The notes under the pieces: model-generated | Told to the model about the DNA's origin: nothing | What the model saw: the letters and a program-made list of their open reading frames with translations, nothing else | The model's database searches: none | Program-made: the position numbers and the translations under genes | Source: Pseudomonadota bacterium | GTDB lineage: Bacteria; Myxococcota_A; UBA9160; SZUA-336 | Direction: 5' to 3' | Length of the DNA: 64,000 bases | Assembly (NCBI GenBank): GCA_003247575.1 | Contig: QJZC01000020.1 | Span: 170,493-234,492 of the forward strand | Shown: positions 7,792 to 16,598 of the stretch, piece by piece | Numbering within the stretch: the stretch's first letter is position 1 | Layout of the letters: each line of letters starts with the position of its first letter

Positions 7792-10119
7792 TTGAGCGGA
7801 AATTCCCGGCCCAGGGACTTCCTCGTGATCGCGCTACTCGCGTGCGCCGTCATTCTCTACGAAGTCGCGATCATTCGGGTTCTGAGCGTCGTACTCTGGT
7901 ATCATTTCGCCTTTCTTTCGATCTCTCTGGCGATGCTGGGCCTGGGCGTTCCGGGCGTGTGGTATGCGCTGCGGCCGCCAGGGGATCGATCGTTGGCCCC
8001 GCCGCTCATCGCCGCCGCCGTGTCGATCCCGGTTTCGGTGTGGGCGATTCTGCAGGCCAGCCGGTGGCTGCCTCCGACAGAAGGCAACGGGTTGTTCGTC
8101 GCGTTCGTCGTGGTGTGCATCCTGGTCCCGATGGTGTCGCTGGGCGCGGGAGTGTGCCTCTTGCTCCTGCGCGCGCGGGGCCGTGAGATCGGAAAGATGT
8201 ACGGATTCGATCTGCTGGGAGCGATGGTCGGGACGCTCCTGGTCCTTCCTTTGATGTTTGTCGTACCTACTCCCCTCATTCTCGCGGGCGCGGGCTTCCT
8301 TCCTCTCGTGGCGCTGGCTCTGTCGCGGCAGCACTGGGTCGCGCTGCCTCTCGGTGCCGTGCTGGCGACCGCCATGGTCGTGGGAGCCCCGTTCGAGGTG
8401 ACCTTCAACAAGCTGTACCCAGAGGCGAATCTCGAGCATCTCTTCGAGAAATGGACGCCGACCGCACGCATCACGATCCTTCCCTTTTCTCCGTTCAAAA
8501 GGGACCAGAGCGTTCCCTGGGGGTGGGGCTACGGGGTCAACTACGAGCCAGAGCCGGTGGAGCAGTGGTGGATCGATCAGGACGGATCCGCCGGGACTCC
8601 GATCGAGCAAGCCGACGAGGAACTCGAGGGCCTAGAGCATCTTTTCTTCGACGTGACCAGCGTGGGCTATCAGCTTCGGCCCCCGAAAGCTGTTGGGATC
8701 ATCGGGCCCGGAGGTGGACGCGACATTCTGACTGCGCTCAAAGCGGGTGCGAGCGAGGTCGATGCGGTCGAGCTCAACGGCGCGATCGTCGAGGCGCTGT
8801 CGCTGCCCAGCTTCCGCGAGTTCACCGGCGACGTCTATCATCGCCCTGGTGTGAACGCGATCGTGAGCGAGGGGCGCAGCTACTTCTCTCGCGTCGAGAG
8901 CTTCTACGATCTGCTTCAGATCTCGCTCGTCGACAGCTGGGCGGCGACTTCGGCGGGGGCCTATGCACTCTCCGAGAACTACCTGTACACGGTGGAGGCG
9001 TTCCGCCAGTACTACCAGCGGCTCGGTGACAACGGGCTGATCTCGATCAGTCGCTTTCTTGCAGGTGCCCAGCAGATCGAGGGGACGCGTGTCGCGCTGC
9101 TTGCGCTCGAGGCTCTCCGCGGTCTCGGAGTCGAGGAGCCCAGGCGGCACATCGCGGTCGTGGGCGGTGGGCGTATCGGAACCCTGCTCGTGAGCCGACA
9201 GGCCTGGTCGCAAGACGAACTCCAGCGGCTGGAGGGGATCGCGAGCGATCGCGGCTTCGAAGTGTTGTGGCCAAGCCCCGAAGGCACAGCGGACGACTCG
9301 CTGGTTACCCGGAGCATTCGTCAGGGGCCGGACATGCTGGAGGCCTACGGTGTCGACCTGTCTCCGCCGACGGATGACCGGCCGTTCTTCTTTCAGGCGC
9401 TGTCGGTTCTGCGGGCGCCGAGCGCCGAGGTCGACGGTCTCGGTCCCAACGAGTTCGCGGTGGTGATGCTGCGGCGGGTCGTCGTCACGATGATTCTGCT
9501 GGCGTCGGCTCTGTATTTTCTGCCCTTTCTCCTGGCGGGCCGGCTGGAGCGACACGACGGTTTCTGGCGGGGGAGTGGCTACTTCGCCGCTATCGGGCTC
9601 GCCTTCATGCTCGTCGAGCTCCCCTGGATTCAGCGGTTCATCCTCTTCGTCGGGCACCCGAGCTACGCGACGACCGTCGTGATTTCGGCGATTCTCCTCG
9701 GAGCGAGTCTCGGGTCGATGCAGGCCGGCCGCCCGGCTCGAGTGGGCTCGGCGGTCCGGCTCGCCTTTCTTCTCCCCCTGTCGATCGTCGTGACCAACTT
9801 CCTGCTCACGCCGTTGTTTTCCCTGGGCATGGGGTGGCCGCTCGTCGTGCGCTGTATCACCGGTTGGCTCGTGCTGCTGCCGGCGGGCTTCTTCATGGGG
9901 TTCGCGTTTCCGATTGGCATGCGCTGCTTCGGCGATCCCGACAAGGCATGGTTCTGGGCGATGAACGGAGTCATGAGCGTCGTTGGCAGCGTGTTGTCGC
10001 TCGGGTTGGCGATGGCCATGGGATTCTCCAACGTGGTCCTCATCGGAAGCGGGGCCTACGTTGTAGCGTGGCTGCTGCTGCGCGCGTGGGCCTCGCAAGG
10101 GCGCACGGAGCCCGCGTGA
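7792..10119 (+). CDS. Membrane protein with central spermidine-synthase-like domain
   Basis: 775 residues from TTG 7792. Roughly residues 10-210 contain about six or seven hydrophobic helices. A soluble methyltransferase-fold domain follows, with the nucleotide-binding-type loop GIIGPGGGRDILTALKAGAS, then VDAVELN and SYFSRVESFYDLLQISLVDS, as in polyamine aminopropyltransferases (SpeE). Residues about 560-770 again form several helices. Such membrane-embedded SpeE-like proteins are widespread, but the soluble aminopropyltransferase activity is not established for them. The polyamine-binding residues were not verified. The next gene overlaps or abuts the stop codon, so the two probably form an operon. 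Confidence 0.75.
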   Translation: MSGNSRPRDFLVIALLACAVILYEVAIIRVLSVVLWYHFAFLSISLAMLGLGVPGVWYALRPPGDRSLAPPLIAAAVSIPVSVWAILQASRWLPPTEGNGLFVAFVVVCILVPMVSLGAGVCLLLLRARGREIGKMYGFDLLGAMVGTLLVLPLMFVVPTPLILAGAGFLPLVALALSRQHWVALPLGAVLATAMVVGAPFEVTFNKLYPEANLEHLFEKWTPTARITILPFSPFKRDQSVPWGWGYGVNYEPEPVEQWWIDQDGSAGTPIEQADEELEGLEHLFFDVTSVGYQLRPPKAVGIIGPGGGRDILTALKAGASEVDAVELNGAIVEALSLPSFREFTGDVYHRPGVNAIVSEGRSYFSRVESFYDLLQISLVDSWAATSAGAYALSENYLYTVEAFRQYYQRLGDNGLISISRFLAGAQQIEGTRVALLALEALRGLGVEEPRRHIAVVGGGRIGTLLVSRQAWSQDELQRLEGIASDRGFEVLWPSPEGTADDSLVTRSIRQGPDMLEAYGVDLSPPTDDRPFFFQALSVLRAPSAEVDGLGPNEFAVVMLRRVVVTMILLASALYFLPFLLAGRLERHDGFWRGSGYFAAIGLAFMLVELPWIQRFILFVGHPSYATTVVISAILLGASLGSMQAGRPARVGSAVRLAFLLPLSIVVTNFLLTPLFSLGMGWPLVVRCITGWLVLLPAGFFMGFAFPIGMRCFGDPDKAWFWAMNGVMSVVGSVLSLGLAMAMGFSNVVLIGSGAYVVAWLLLRAWASQGRTEPA

Positions 10120-10121
10120 CG

Positions 10122-11735
10122 ATGCGCAGCCGCGGCGCGCTCGGAATTCTGATCGTTGCGACGATTTGTGCATTCTTCCCACTTCTTGGTGGCGATGCGG
10201 AGTTCCTAGCCTGGGACGACAACGCCAACATCGTCTACCAGCCTGCAGTGCAGGGCTGGTCGAGCGAGAACCTGGCCTCGGCCTGGAGCGGAAGCACGCT
10301 CTCGCAGGGACTGTACGAGCCGATGAGTGTGATGCTGCAGATCGTCACGACCGAGCTCTTCGGTCTGGAGGTGCGCGCTTTCCATCTGACGACTCTCGCG
10401 ATCCACATCGCGAACGCGTGGCTCCTCTTTTGGCTCGCGCTGCTGCTGATGCGCAACTGCGACGCGTCGCTACGCGAGAAGCTGCGTCCTGAGTGGGCAT
10501 CGCTCGTCGCTGCGCTTCTCTTCGCGTTGAATCCGATGCGGGTCGAGGTGGTGGCGTGGGCGACAGGCCAGTCCTACGCGCTCGCTGCGTTCTTTCTGCT
10601 TCTCGCGCTGATCGGCTATGTGCGCTATGCCGAGGCGCGGGTCGATCGCAGCGCAGGCAGCCCGGATCTGTTGCTCGGGCTCTCCGTATTCTTCTACGCG
10701 TGTGCGGTTCTCTCGAAGAGTGCGGCGATCTTCCTCCCGCCTGCGCTCCTGCTGATCGACTACTTCCCCTTCCGGCGTCGCCTCGAGATCGGCGCGCTGC
10801 TCGACAAGCTTCCTCACGCCGCCGTGGGCACGGTCCTGTTCGCGGTCATCTGGGGGCTCACTGCGGACCGGCAGGGTGGGGGGTACTTCGAGCTCGGTCC
10901 TGCGGCGCGGGTCGCGTACGCGATCAACGCGCTGTCCTTTCACTTGGGCAAGACGCTCTGGCCGGCGAGCGTCCATCCCGCCTATGGCGTGAACCTGCTC
11001 GACGTCCATCCGTTCAGTGGCCCGCTCTTCTTCGCCACTGCGATCGCGCTGTTGCTGGTCGGCCTCGCGTGGCTGCTGCGAAGGCGGGCGCCGTGGCTGA
11101 CCTGTGCGTTCGGCATCTACCTGCTCGGAATCCTGCCCGTGTGCGGCCTCTTCATGCACGGAGACTGGCTGCGGGGGGCCGACCGCTACACCTACATGCC
11201 GCTCGTCGCCTTCTGGGTCGTGATCGGCGCGGCGGCGACCGCGAAGCCGGTGATGCGCGAGGTCGGAATGGGTGACCTTCGCTCGCGCATCATCGCGGCG
11301 GCGCTGCTCTTGGTGCTCGCCACGTGGGGGGTGACCACCTTCCGGGTCACGCGGCACTGGGCACGCGACGAGACGCTCTGGACCTATACTCTGGAGGTCG
11401 ACCCCGCGAATCGTGTGGCGCTCCAGAATCTCGGAACCGTCTACATGTCCCAGCAGCGCTATGAGGAGGCGGTGCCTCTATTGTCGAGCGCAATCCGCCT
11501 CGATCCCGGTCACAACATCGCGGCACCGCTGAACCTCGGTTTTGCACTCCACAACCTCGACCGCTCGCAGGAAGCGATCGACGTATTCCAGAGCTCTCTG
11601 GTCCACAATCCCAACTCCGCAGAGCTGCACAACAACCTCGGTGCCTTGTACTGGGAGCTGGGCGACCGCGAGACGGCCGAAGAGCATCTCAGCCGCTCGC
11701 GCGAGCTGCAGGCCGAGTCCGCCGCCCAGCCTTAG
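10122..11735 (+). CDS. TMTC-like polytopic membrane protein with C-terminal TPR repeats
   Basis: About 537 residues from ATG 10122; a GTG at 10116 that overlaps the preceding stop is an alternative. The first 400 residues are polytopic. They carry the loop typical of GT-C/TMTC-like proteins after the first helix (EFLAWDDNANIVYQP) and the motif LFALNPMRVEVVAWATGQSY, where bacterial homologues read NPVHVE-type sequence. The last 110 residues hold about three TPR units (NLGTVYMSQQRYEEAVPLLS, LNLGFALHNLDRSQEAIDVF, LHNNLGALYWELGDRETAEE). These families transfer sugars from lipid carriers to proteins. The substrate here is unknown. It is cotranscribed with the SpeE-like gene. Confidence 0.72.
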   Translation: MRSRGALGILIVATICAFFPLLGGDAEFLAWDDNANIVYQPAVQGWSSENLASAWSGSTLSQGLYEPMSVMLQIVTTELFGLEVRAFHLTTLAIHIANAWLLFWLALLLMRNCDASLREKLRPEWASLVAALLFALNPMRVEVVAWATGQSYALAAFFLLLALIGYVRYAEARVDRSAGSPDLLLGLSVFFYACAVLSKSAAIFLPPALLLIDYFPFRRRLEIGALLDKLPHAAVGTVLFAVIWGLTADRQGGGYFELGPAARVAYAINALSFHLGKTLWPASVHPAYGVNLLDVHPFSGPLFFATAIALLLVGLAWLLRRRAPWLTCAFGIYLLGILPVCGLFMHGDWLRGADRYTYMPLVAFWVVIGAAATAKPVMREVGMGDLRSRIIAAALLLVLATWGVTTFRVTRHWARDETLWTYTLEVDPANRVALQNLGTVYMSQQRYEEAVPLLSSAIRLDPGHNIAAPLNLGFALHNLDRSQEAIDVFQSSLVHNPNSAELHNNLGALYWELGDRETAEEHLSRSRELQAESAAQP

Positions 11736-12164
11736 CAGTCCTGGACGTTTTCTTTACTCGGGCTTAGGGGATGCCTCGAGAACAGTCTTCTCGAAGTGGG
11801 GCTCAACCCTCGCGACTCGCGAAGCGAGAAGTCCCTCGGGGCGCTTTGGAGGTGTGCAGCGCACCCTAACCTGCTGAAGCGAATGCTCTTTGTCTTCTGT
11901 ATTTCCAAGCCTGAAACGGCTTCCGAACAAGATTCTTCCGAATGTGGGAAGAGAAAGTCTTCGGATATCCTTCAGAAAGCCTCCTGCCTCACACTTGGCG
12001 CTCCGATCATTTCCGAACAAAAGCTCTGCTGGAGCTTTATGAATTTCTGTTAGTGACTGAAGCGAAGTCATCGACTGACTCGATCGGCACTTCTGTTGGC
12101 GCGAATATTCCCGATTCATGTTAGCTTCACGATCGCTCCTCGGGTGAAGATTGGATTTCGTGTG
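11736..12164. other. Intergenic region, relatively AT-rich, no gene seen
   Basis: About 430 bp between the TPR membrane protein and the acyltransferase. The second half is richer in A and T than its surroundings and probably carries the acyltransferase promoter. No clear sigma-70 hexamer pair, terminator hairpin or conserved ORF was found. Confidence 0.35.
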
Positions 12165-13538
12165 ATGTCGCGGACTGTTCCGTCGTCTAGACAATCGAGC
12201 TATGGAAGACGATCGGATCAGGTGCGCGGGGATGCCGCGGTCTCGGGATTCGAGTCTCGGGTGCGGTCGGAGGACGTGGCATCGCCGGTGCCTCGAGCCG
12301 TTCCGCCGGTCCACTTCCCGGGACTGAATGGAGTACGTTTCTTCGCGGCTTTCGCCGTACTGATCTATCACGTCGAAGTCTTCAAGCACTTCTCGGATCT
12401 TCCCAGCGGTGTCGCTCACCCGTTCTGGCGAGTGATCGGGCCCCAAGGTGTCGCCTGCTTCTTCACTCTGAGCGGCTTTCTGGTTACCTATCTCCTTCTA
12501 GAGGAAACGAGGCGAACCGGCTCGATTTCCGTCCGGAAGTTCTACATGCGGCGTATCCTTCGGATCTGGCCGCTCTACTATCTGGTCATGTTGATGGGTT
12601 TCGGAGCTGCCCTCCTCTTTGCTGAGCGGCTCGGATTTCCTCAAGCTGTCAACCAGCCCTTGACTCCACAGCTCGGTCTCTTCGCGCTGATGCTTCCCAA
12701 TCTGGCCTGGGTCGCCTACGGAACCCTTCCCTTTGCGAGCACGCTCTGGTCCGTTGGTGTGGAGGAGCAGTTCTATATCGGCTGGGCCCCCCTGCTGCGC
12801 CGTTTTGGCCAGCACGTTCTCGTGCCGATGGGGGCGACGATCGTGCTGCTACTCGTAGCGCGGCTCTCGAGTCCCTGGATCATCTCATGGCTATACTCTG
12901 GGGCCCAGAGTTCTGGGGCCGAGATCGGGCTCGAGCCAAGCCGTGCCCTGATGATCGGCTTGAGCTTCCTCGATACCTTCAAGCTCGAGTGCATGGCGCT
13001 CGGAGGCCTTGCGGCCCACGTCTTTCAGCGCGGCGCAGAGAAGCCGCTCGCGTTCTTGTATCATCCGGCCACTCAGCTCGGCACCTTCCTCTTCGTTGCG
13101 ATCGCGCTCGCCTTCGGCATGGATGCGGGCGCTCTCGACAACGTAGTTTGGGGTACGGCCTATGCTCTGCTGATCCTGAACATCGCCACCAATCCGAGTA
13201 GTCTGGTGAATCTGGAACATCGGTGGCTCGATGTTCTCGGCCGGATCTCGTATGGGATCTATGTCTACCACTCGTTCGCAGTGGCAGGCGTGCTGCTCGC
13301 CCTCCTCTGGTTTCGGGAGCGTACGCTCTTCGCACTCTCGCCGGTTGCGTTCAACCTGATCCTCTATACAAGCTCGATCGCGCTCACACTCGCGATCGCC
13401 TGGATTTCCTACCGCTACTACGAGCAGCGCTTCCTCGAGCTCAAGCCGCGCTTTTCGGTGGTTGCCAGTCGCGCGGATGCGAGCTTCCGCAGAGGCCCCC
13501 AAGGTCGGAAGGCGCCGCGTCGATGGAAACTGGTTTGA
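12165..13538 (+). CDS. Acyltransferase family 3 (OafA/YrhL-like) membrane protein
   Basis: About 457 residues from ATG 12165; the frame is open further upstream to 12096. After a short N-terminal tail the protein has the acyltransferase-3 signature start PGLNGVRFFAAFAVLIYHVE, with the conserved His after LIY, then FFTLSGFLVTYLLLEE, RRILRIWPLYYLVML and SVGVEEQFYIGWAPLL. About ten hydrophobic helices follow, ending with SYRYYEQRFLELK. Such enzymes O-acylate surface sugars or lipids across the inner membrane. It stands alone between a long intergenic region and a convergent LysR gene, so its substrate cannot be inferred. Confidence 0.85.
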   Translation: MSRTVPSSRQSSYGRRSDQVRGDAAVSGFESRVRSEDVASPVPRAVPPVHFPGLNGVRFFAAFAVLIYHVEVFKHFSDLPSGVAHPFWRVIGPQGVACFFTLSGFLVTYLLLEETRRTGSISVRKFYMRRILRIWPLYYLVMLMGFGAALLFAERLGFPQAVNQPLTPQLGLFALMLPNLAWVAYGTLPFASTLWSVGVEEQFYIGWAPLLRRFGQHVLVPMGATIVLLLVARLSSPWIISWLYSGAQSSGAEIGLEPSRALMIGLSFLDTFKLECMALGGLAAHVFQRGAEKPLAFLYHPATQLGTFLFVAIALAFGMDAGALDNVVWGTAYALLILNIATNPSSLVNLEHRWLDVLGRISYGIYVYHSFAVAGVLLALLWFRERTLFALSPVAFNLILYTSSIALTLAIAWISYRYYEQRFLELKPRFSVVASRADASFRRGPQGRKAPRRWKLV

Positions 13539-13545
13539 GCAAGAG

Positions 13546-14472
13546 CTACGCGTAGCGCATACTTGCGGTTCTCGCATCACACATCGCCCGATGGCTCTCC
13601 CGCCCAGAACGGGTTCTCGATCGAGCCTGCGATGTAGTCCTGCGTGGCGGTCCGGAGCAAGCGCAGCGCTTCCTTGTATGCTCTGCTCGAGGTGTCCGAC
13701 TGATACGCCACGTACAGCGGATAGGCGAACCGGGGGTGCCCTCGGTTTCGAATAGATATCCGCGTCTGAGATGGGGCTCGACGAGGCGGCGGGGCATGTA
13801 GCCAGCGGCCTCGGCACTGATGAGCAGAGGCGCACTGAAGCAGCCCAGACCGATCGTGGTTCGGGGCGGCAACAGCTCGGGTAGGCGCTGTGCGTGCTGG
13901 TCGGCGAATGAAGGCCCCCAGTCGACGTAGATGTATCGGTCCCGGAAGGTGCCGCCGGCATCTGTAGTGACGAGGACCAGCTCGTCTTCCATCAAGAGTT
14001 CGACTTCGATGTCTTGTCGGAGTCTGGGCTGGTGCAGGATCGCGATGTCGATCAGCCCTTCGGACAGGGCCTGCGAGAGCATCACGGGAGTTCCGACCTC
14101 CGCGCGAAAGGCGACGCGCGGCAGCGCAGTGCGCATCCGGAGCAGCCAGTGGGTGAGCAGCTGACTCCAGAGGCTGTACTGTCCGCCCACGACCAGCAGC
14201 TCGTCGAACGCCTCCGGGATGCCTGCCTGATGCCGGCCCTGCTCCCAGGCCCGCACGATCGCACGCGCATATCGCTCGAAGTGCTGGCCAGCCTGCGTCG
14301 AGGTCGCGCCGGCCTTGGAGCGTTCGAAGACCACCTGGCCGAGGCGCTCCTCGAGCGCCTTGATCCGGGCGCTGACGGTCGACTGGGTCACGTTGAGCCG
14401 CCGCGACTCCTCGAGAAAGGTGCCGGTCTCGATCACGGTCAGGAAGGTCCGGGCGCCCTCGATATCAATCAT
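13546..14472 (-). CDS. LysR-family transcriptional regulator with C-terminal frameshift
   Basis: The frame from ATG 14472 gives 308 residues. Residues 1-60 are a LysR winged helix-turn-helix (FLEESRRLNVTQSTVSARIK), followed by an effector-binding domain to about residue 245 (LLVVGGQYSLWSQLLTHWLL, IDIAILHQPRL). After YLFETEGTPG the sequence turns Arg/Thr/Ser-rich. A different minus-strand frame encodes a proper LysR ending (RFAYPLYVAYQSDTSSRAYK to FWAGEPSGDV), stopping at 13577. One extra base in the G run at 13732-13736 (C on the coding strand) would join the two. This is either a true frameshift or a homopolymer error. The target is unknown. Confidence 0.8.
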   Translation of the reverse strand: MIDIEGARTFLTVIETGTFLEESRRLNVTQSTVSARIKALEERLGQVVFERSKAGATSTQAGQHFERYARAIVRAWEQGRHQAGIPEAFDELLVVGGQYSLWSQLLTHWLLRMRTALPRVAFRAEVGTPVMLSQALSEGLIDIAILHQPRLRQDIEVELLMEDELVLVTTDAGGTFRDRYIYVDWGPSFADQHAQRLPELLPPRTTIGLGCFSAPLLISAEAAGYMPRRLVEPHLRRGYLFETEGTPGSPIRCTWRISRTPRAEHTRKRCACSGPPRRTTSQARSRTRSGRESHRAMCDARTASMRYA

Positions 14473-14779
14473 CGAAAAACTCGCATTTATCCATCGAAAA
14501 TATTCTTCTTTTCAATATCAAAACCGAATTTATCTTGTTTTTCCATGGTGAAAGAGCGGGGTTCGCTCCAGCGCTAGTGCCGCTTCGACCGGCTCCGAGC
14601 GGGGGATCCCTGACAAGAGGCGCGGGTAGGTGCCTCGGCGGAGTTTCGCGGTGGGTTGTGGCCTAGATACCCCGCCAAGACCGACTTGCACTGCGAGCGC
14701 TGCGACAGCGGGTCGGGAGTTTCCGACCGAGAGCGTGCGTGCGAGCAACTGAAGTCTTGCAGGGAAAGGAAGCATTGAA
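14473..14779. promoter_or_regulatory. AT-rich divergent control region between LysR gene and DUF4398 lipoprotein
   Basis: The 75 bp next to the LysR start (14473-14548) are strikingly AT-rich for this genome and contain two direct copies of CATCGAAAA, at 14480-ish spacing, upstream of the LysR gene. LysR regulators commonly bind such sites near their own start. The remainder up to 14779 is GC-rich, with no identified gene; AGGGAAAGG precedes the lipoprotein start. Confidence 0.35.
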
Positions 14780-15151
14780 ATGAGGTTTGCCACGTTCATG
14801 GTCTTTGCTGCAGCGATCGGTTGCAGCTCGCTAGCACCGCCGAATGAGCAGATTGCCAACGCAGAGATGGCGATCCGTAAGGTAGATGACAGCCAGGGGA
14901 GTCGGTATGCCGCGCTCGATCTGTTGAAGGCGCGCGAGAAGCTCGACAAGGCGAAGCTGGCGATGCAGGAGAAGGAGTACACCGATGCGCGACGACTGGC
15001 AGAGCAAGCCATGGTAGATGCGCTTCTCGCAGAAGAAAAGGCGCGTACGGCGCAGTCCAAGGAAACCGCACGAGAGATGGCGCGGACCGTGGAGAGCTTG
15101 CGCCGAGAAGCGGAGCGGTTCGAAGGACAACAGGGGCTCCCGGCGAGATGA
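14780..15151 (+). CDS. DUF4398-type lipoprotein
   Basis: 123 residues from ATG 14780, preceded by a good GGAAAGGA. A signal peptide with lipobox-like end (AAAIGCSS) places a lipidated Cys near residue 15. The mature part is an alpha-helical hairpin (IANAEMAIRKVDDSQGSRYA, then LDLLKAREKLDKAKLAMQEK), as in DUF4398 proteins. It is followed after 83 nt by an OmpA-domain protein with a related N-terminal helical segment. Such pairs are envelope-associated and probably link the outer membrane to peptidoglycan. It lacks a peptidoglycan-binding domain itself. Confidence 0.8.
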   Translation: MRFATFMVFAAAIGCSSLAPPNEQIANAEMAIRKVDDSQGSRYAALDLLKAREKLDKAKLAMQEKEYTDARRLAEQAMVDALLAEEKARTAQSKETAREMARTVESLRREAERFEGQQGLPAR

Positions 15152-15234
15152 AGCTGTCGCGAATCGAGGACGTGGAGCACGAGTGTTCGAGATCCGGACA
15201 GTTTCGGCGGTTCGGACCAGAGGGAGACGATCGC

Positions 15235-16164
15235 ATGAGGACCACACAATCTAGACGACTCGCGGGGAGCCTTGGTGCCCTCGTCTTGTTGCTCACCGTA
15301 GGGTGCGCCACGGTAAGCCCCGACGTCGAGCGCGCGCGGGGTGCCTACAACGAGGCCGCCAGTGATCCAGAGCTCGCGAGCCGCGCCGCCGTGGAGCTAT
15401 ACGAGGCACAGAAGAGTCTGGCGCAGGCGGAGAATGCCTGGAACCTGCTTCGGGACGAGAGCGAGGCCCAGCACCGCTCGTACCTCACGGAACGAAAGAT
15501 CGAGATCGCGCGGACGGCTGCAGAACGCAAGCTGGCCGAGGCGGAGATCGCTCGACTGACCGAGGTGCGACGTGACTTCCTGATGGATGCCCGCACCCGG
15601 GAGGCCGATCGGGCGAGGACCGAGGCACAGCGGCGTGCCGAAGAAGCCCAAGCCCGTGCGCGAGAGGCTCGAGAGGCGCAGCTGAGCGCCGAGGAAGCAT
15701 TGCGCGAGGCCGAAGCTGCACGCGAGAAGGCGCGGAAGCTCGAAGCGGAGCTGGCAGAGGTCGGTGCGCGTGCGACCGACCGCGGCTACGTCCTGACCTT
15801 GGGCGACGTGCTGTTCGATCTCGACAAGGCGGACCTGAAGCCCGGTGCCCTACGAAACCTGTACAGGCTGGTGACCTTCATGAACTTGTATCCGGATCGA
15901 GGTGTCTTGATCGAGGGGCATACGGACAGCCTCGGCGAAGACAGCTACAACGTCGATCTCTCCGAGCGACGTGCGATATCGATGCAGAGCTTTCTCTTCG
16001 AAAACGGTATCGCCCGAGACCGCGTCAACTCGAAGGGATATGGCGAGGCCTTCCCCGTCGCATCGAACGAGACGCAGAGTGGGCGACAACAGAATCGCAG
16101 AGTCGAGGTGCTGATCCTGAACCCTGGCGAGAGTCCCGAGTCGCTCTCGGCCGCGCCGCACTGA
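15235..16164 (+). CDS. OmpA-family peptidoglycan-binding lipoprotein with DUF4398-like coiled coil
   Basis: 309 residues from ATG 15235, with AGGGAG upstream; the in-frame start at 15148 lacks such a site. The signal peptide ends LLTVGCATV (lipobox). Residues 30-180 form a long charged coiled coil of DUF4398 type (EAQKSLAQAENAWNLLRDES, many EAR/AEA heptads). The C-terminal OmpA domain carries GHTDSLGEDSYNVDLSERRA and RVNSKGYGEAFPVASN, the TD..G......LS..RA and G.G...P pattern that binds diaminopimelate peptidoglycan. With the preceding lipoprotein it likely forms an envelope-stabilising pair. Confidence 0.88.
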   Translation: MRTTQSRRLAGSLGALVLLLTVGCATVSPDVERARGAYNEAASDPELASRAAVELYEAQKSLAQAENAWNLLRDESEAQHRSYLTERKIEIARTAAERKLAEAEIARLTEVRRDFLMDARTREADRARTEAQRRAEEAQARAREAREAQLSAEEALREAEAAREKARKLEAELAEVGARATDRGYVLTLGDVLFDLDKADLKPGALRNLYRLVTFMNLYPDRGVLIEGHTDSLGEDSYNVDLSERRAISMQSFLFENGIARDRVNSKGYGEAFPVASNETQSGRQQNRRVEVLILNPGESPESLSAAPH

Positions 16165-16598
16165 AACCCGAGCTCCGGCCGGTACCGCGTCCGTACAGGG
16201 TTCGTAGATCCTCTGACTGATCTCCTGAGACTTCTCTGCGGATTTTCCCTCACCGGGGGGCTCTCTCGGGAGGGCACCCCCTTAGCCGGCGCCGTCTACC
16301 TGTGAATTGGCTCATACAAGCGCAAATCGCAGCTGGAGCGTCGATCCGACCGACGTAGCGGGGCCGTTCGGTCTATGCCCAAGTTGTGTGAGGAAGACTC
16401 GATCTCTTTGCGTTGAAGCTCCTGAGAACGTGTCGTGAACCCGAGTGCCACGATGGAGCCAGGAGCCGCCAATGCCGAGAGCACCTTAGTCGAGCAGCCG
16501 CCAGATGTTTCATGCGATCCGAAGACCTTCCTCATTCAGACAACCTGAGAACCACCCTCCGAAGCTTGAACCAAATACAGCCGCGAAGGACAACGATC
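16165..16598. other. Intergenic region after the OmpA-like gene
   Basis: About 434 bp without a convincing gene. A G-run/C-run segment at about 16253-16284 could fold as an imperfect terminator hairpin for the OmpA gene. The distal part should carry the promoter of the next lipoprotein gene; AAGGA at 16586-16590 is its ribosome-binding site. Confidence 0.35.

Noticed and set aside
8632..10182. 516-residue minus-strand open frame
   Set aside because: It is antisense to the spermidine-synthase-like membrane protein and is Arg/Glu/His-rich without domains.
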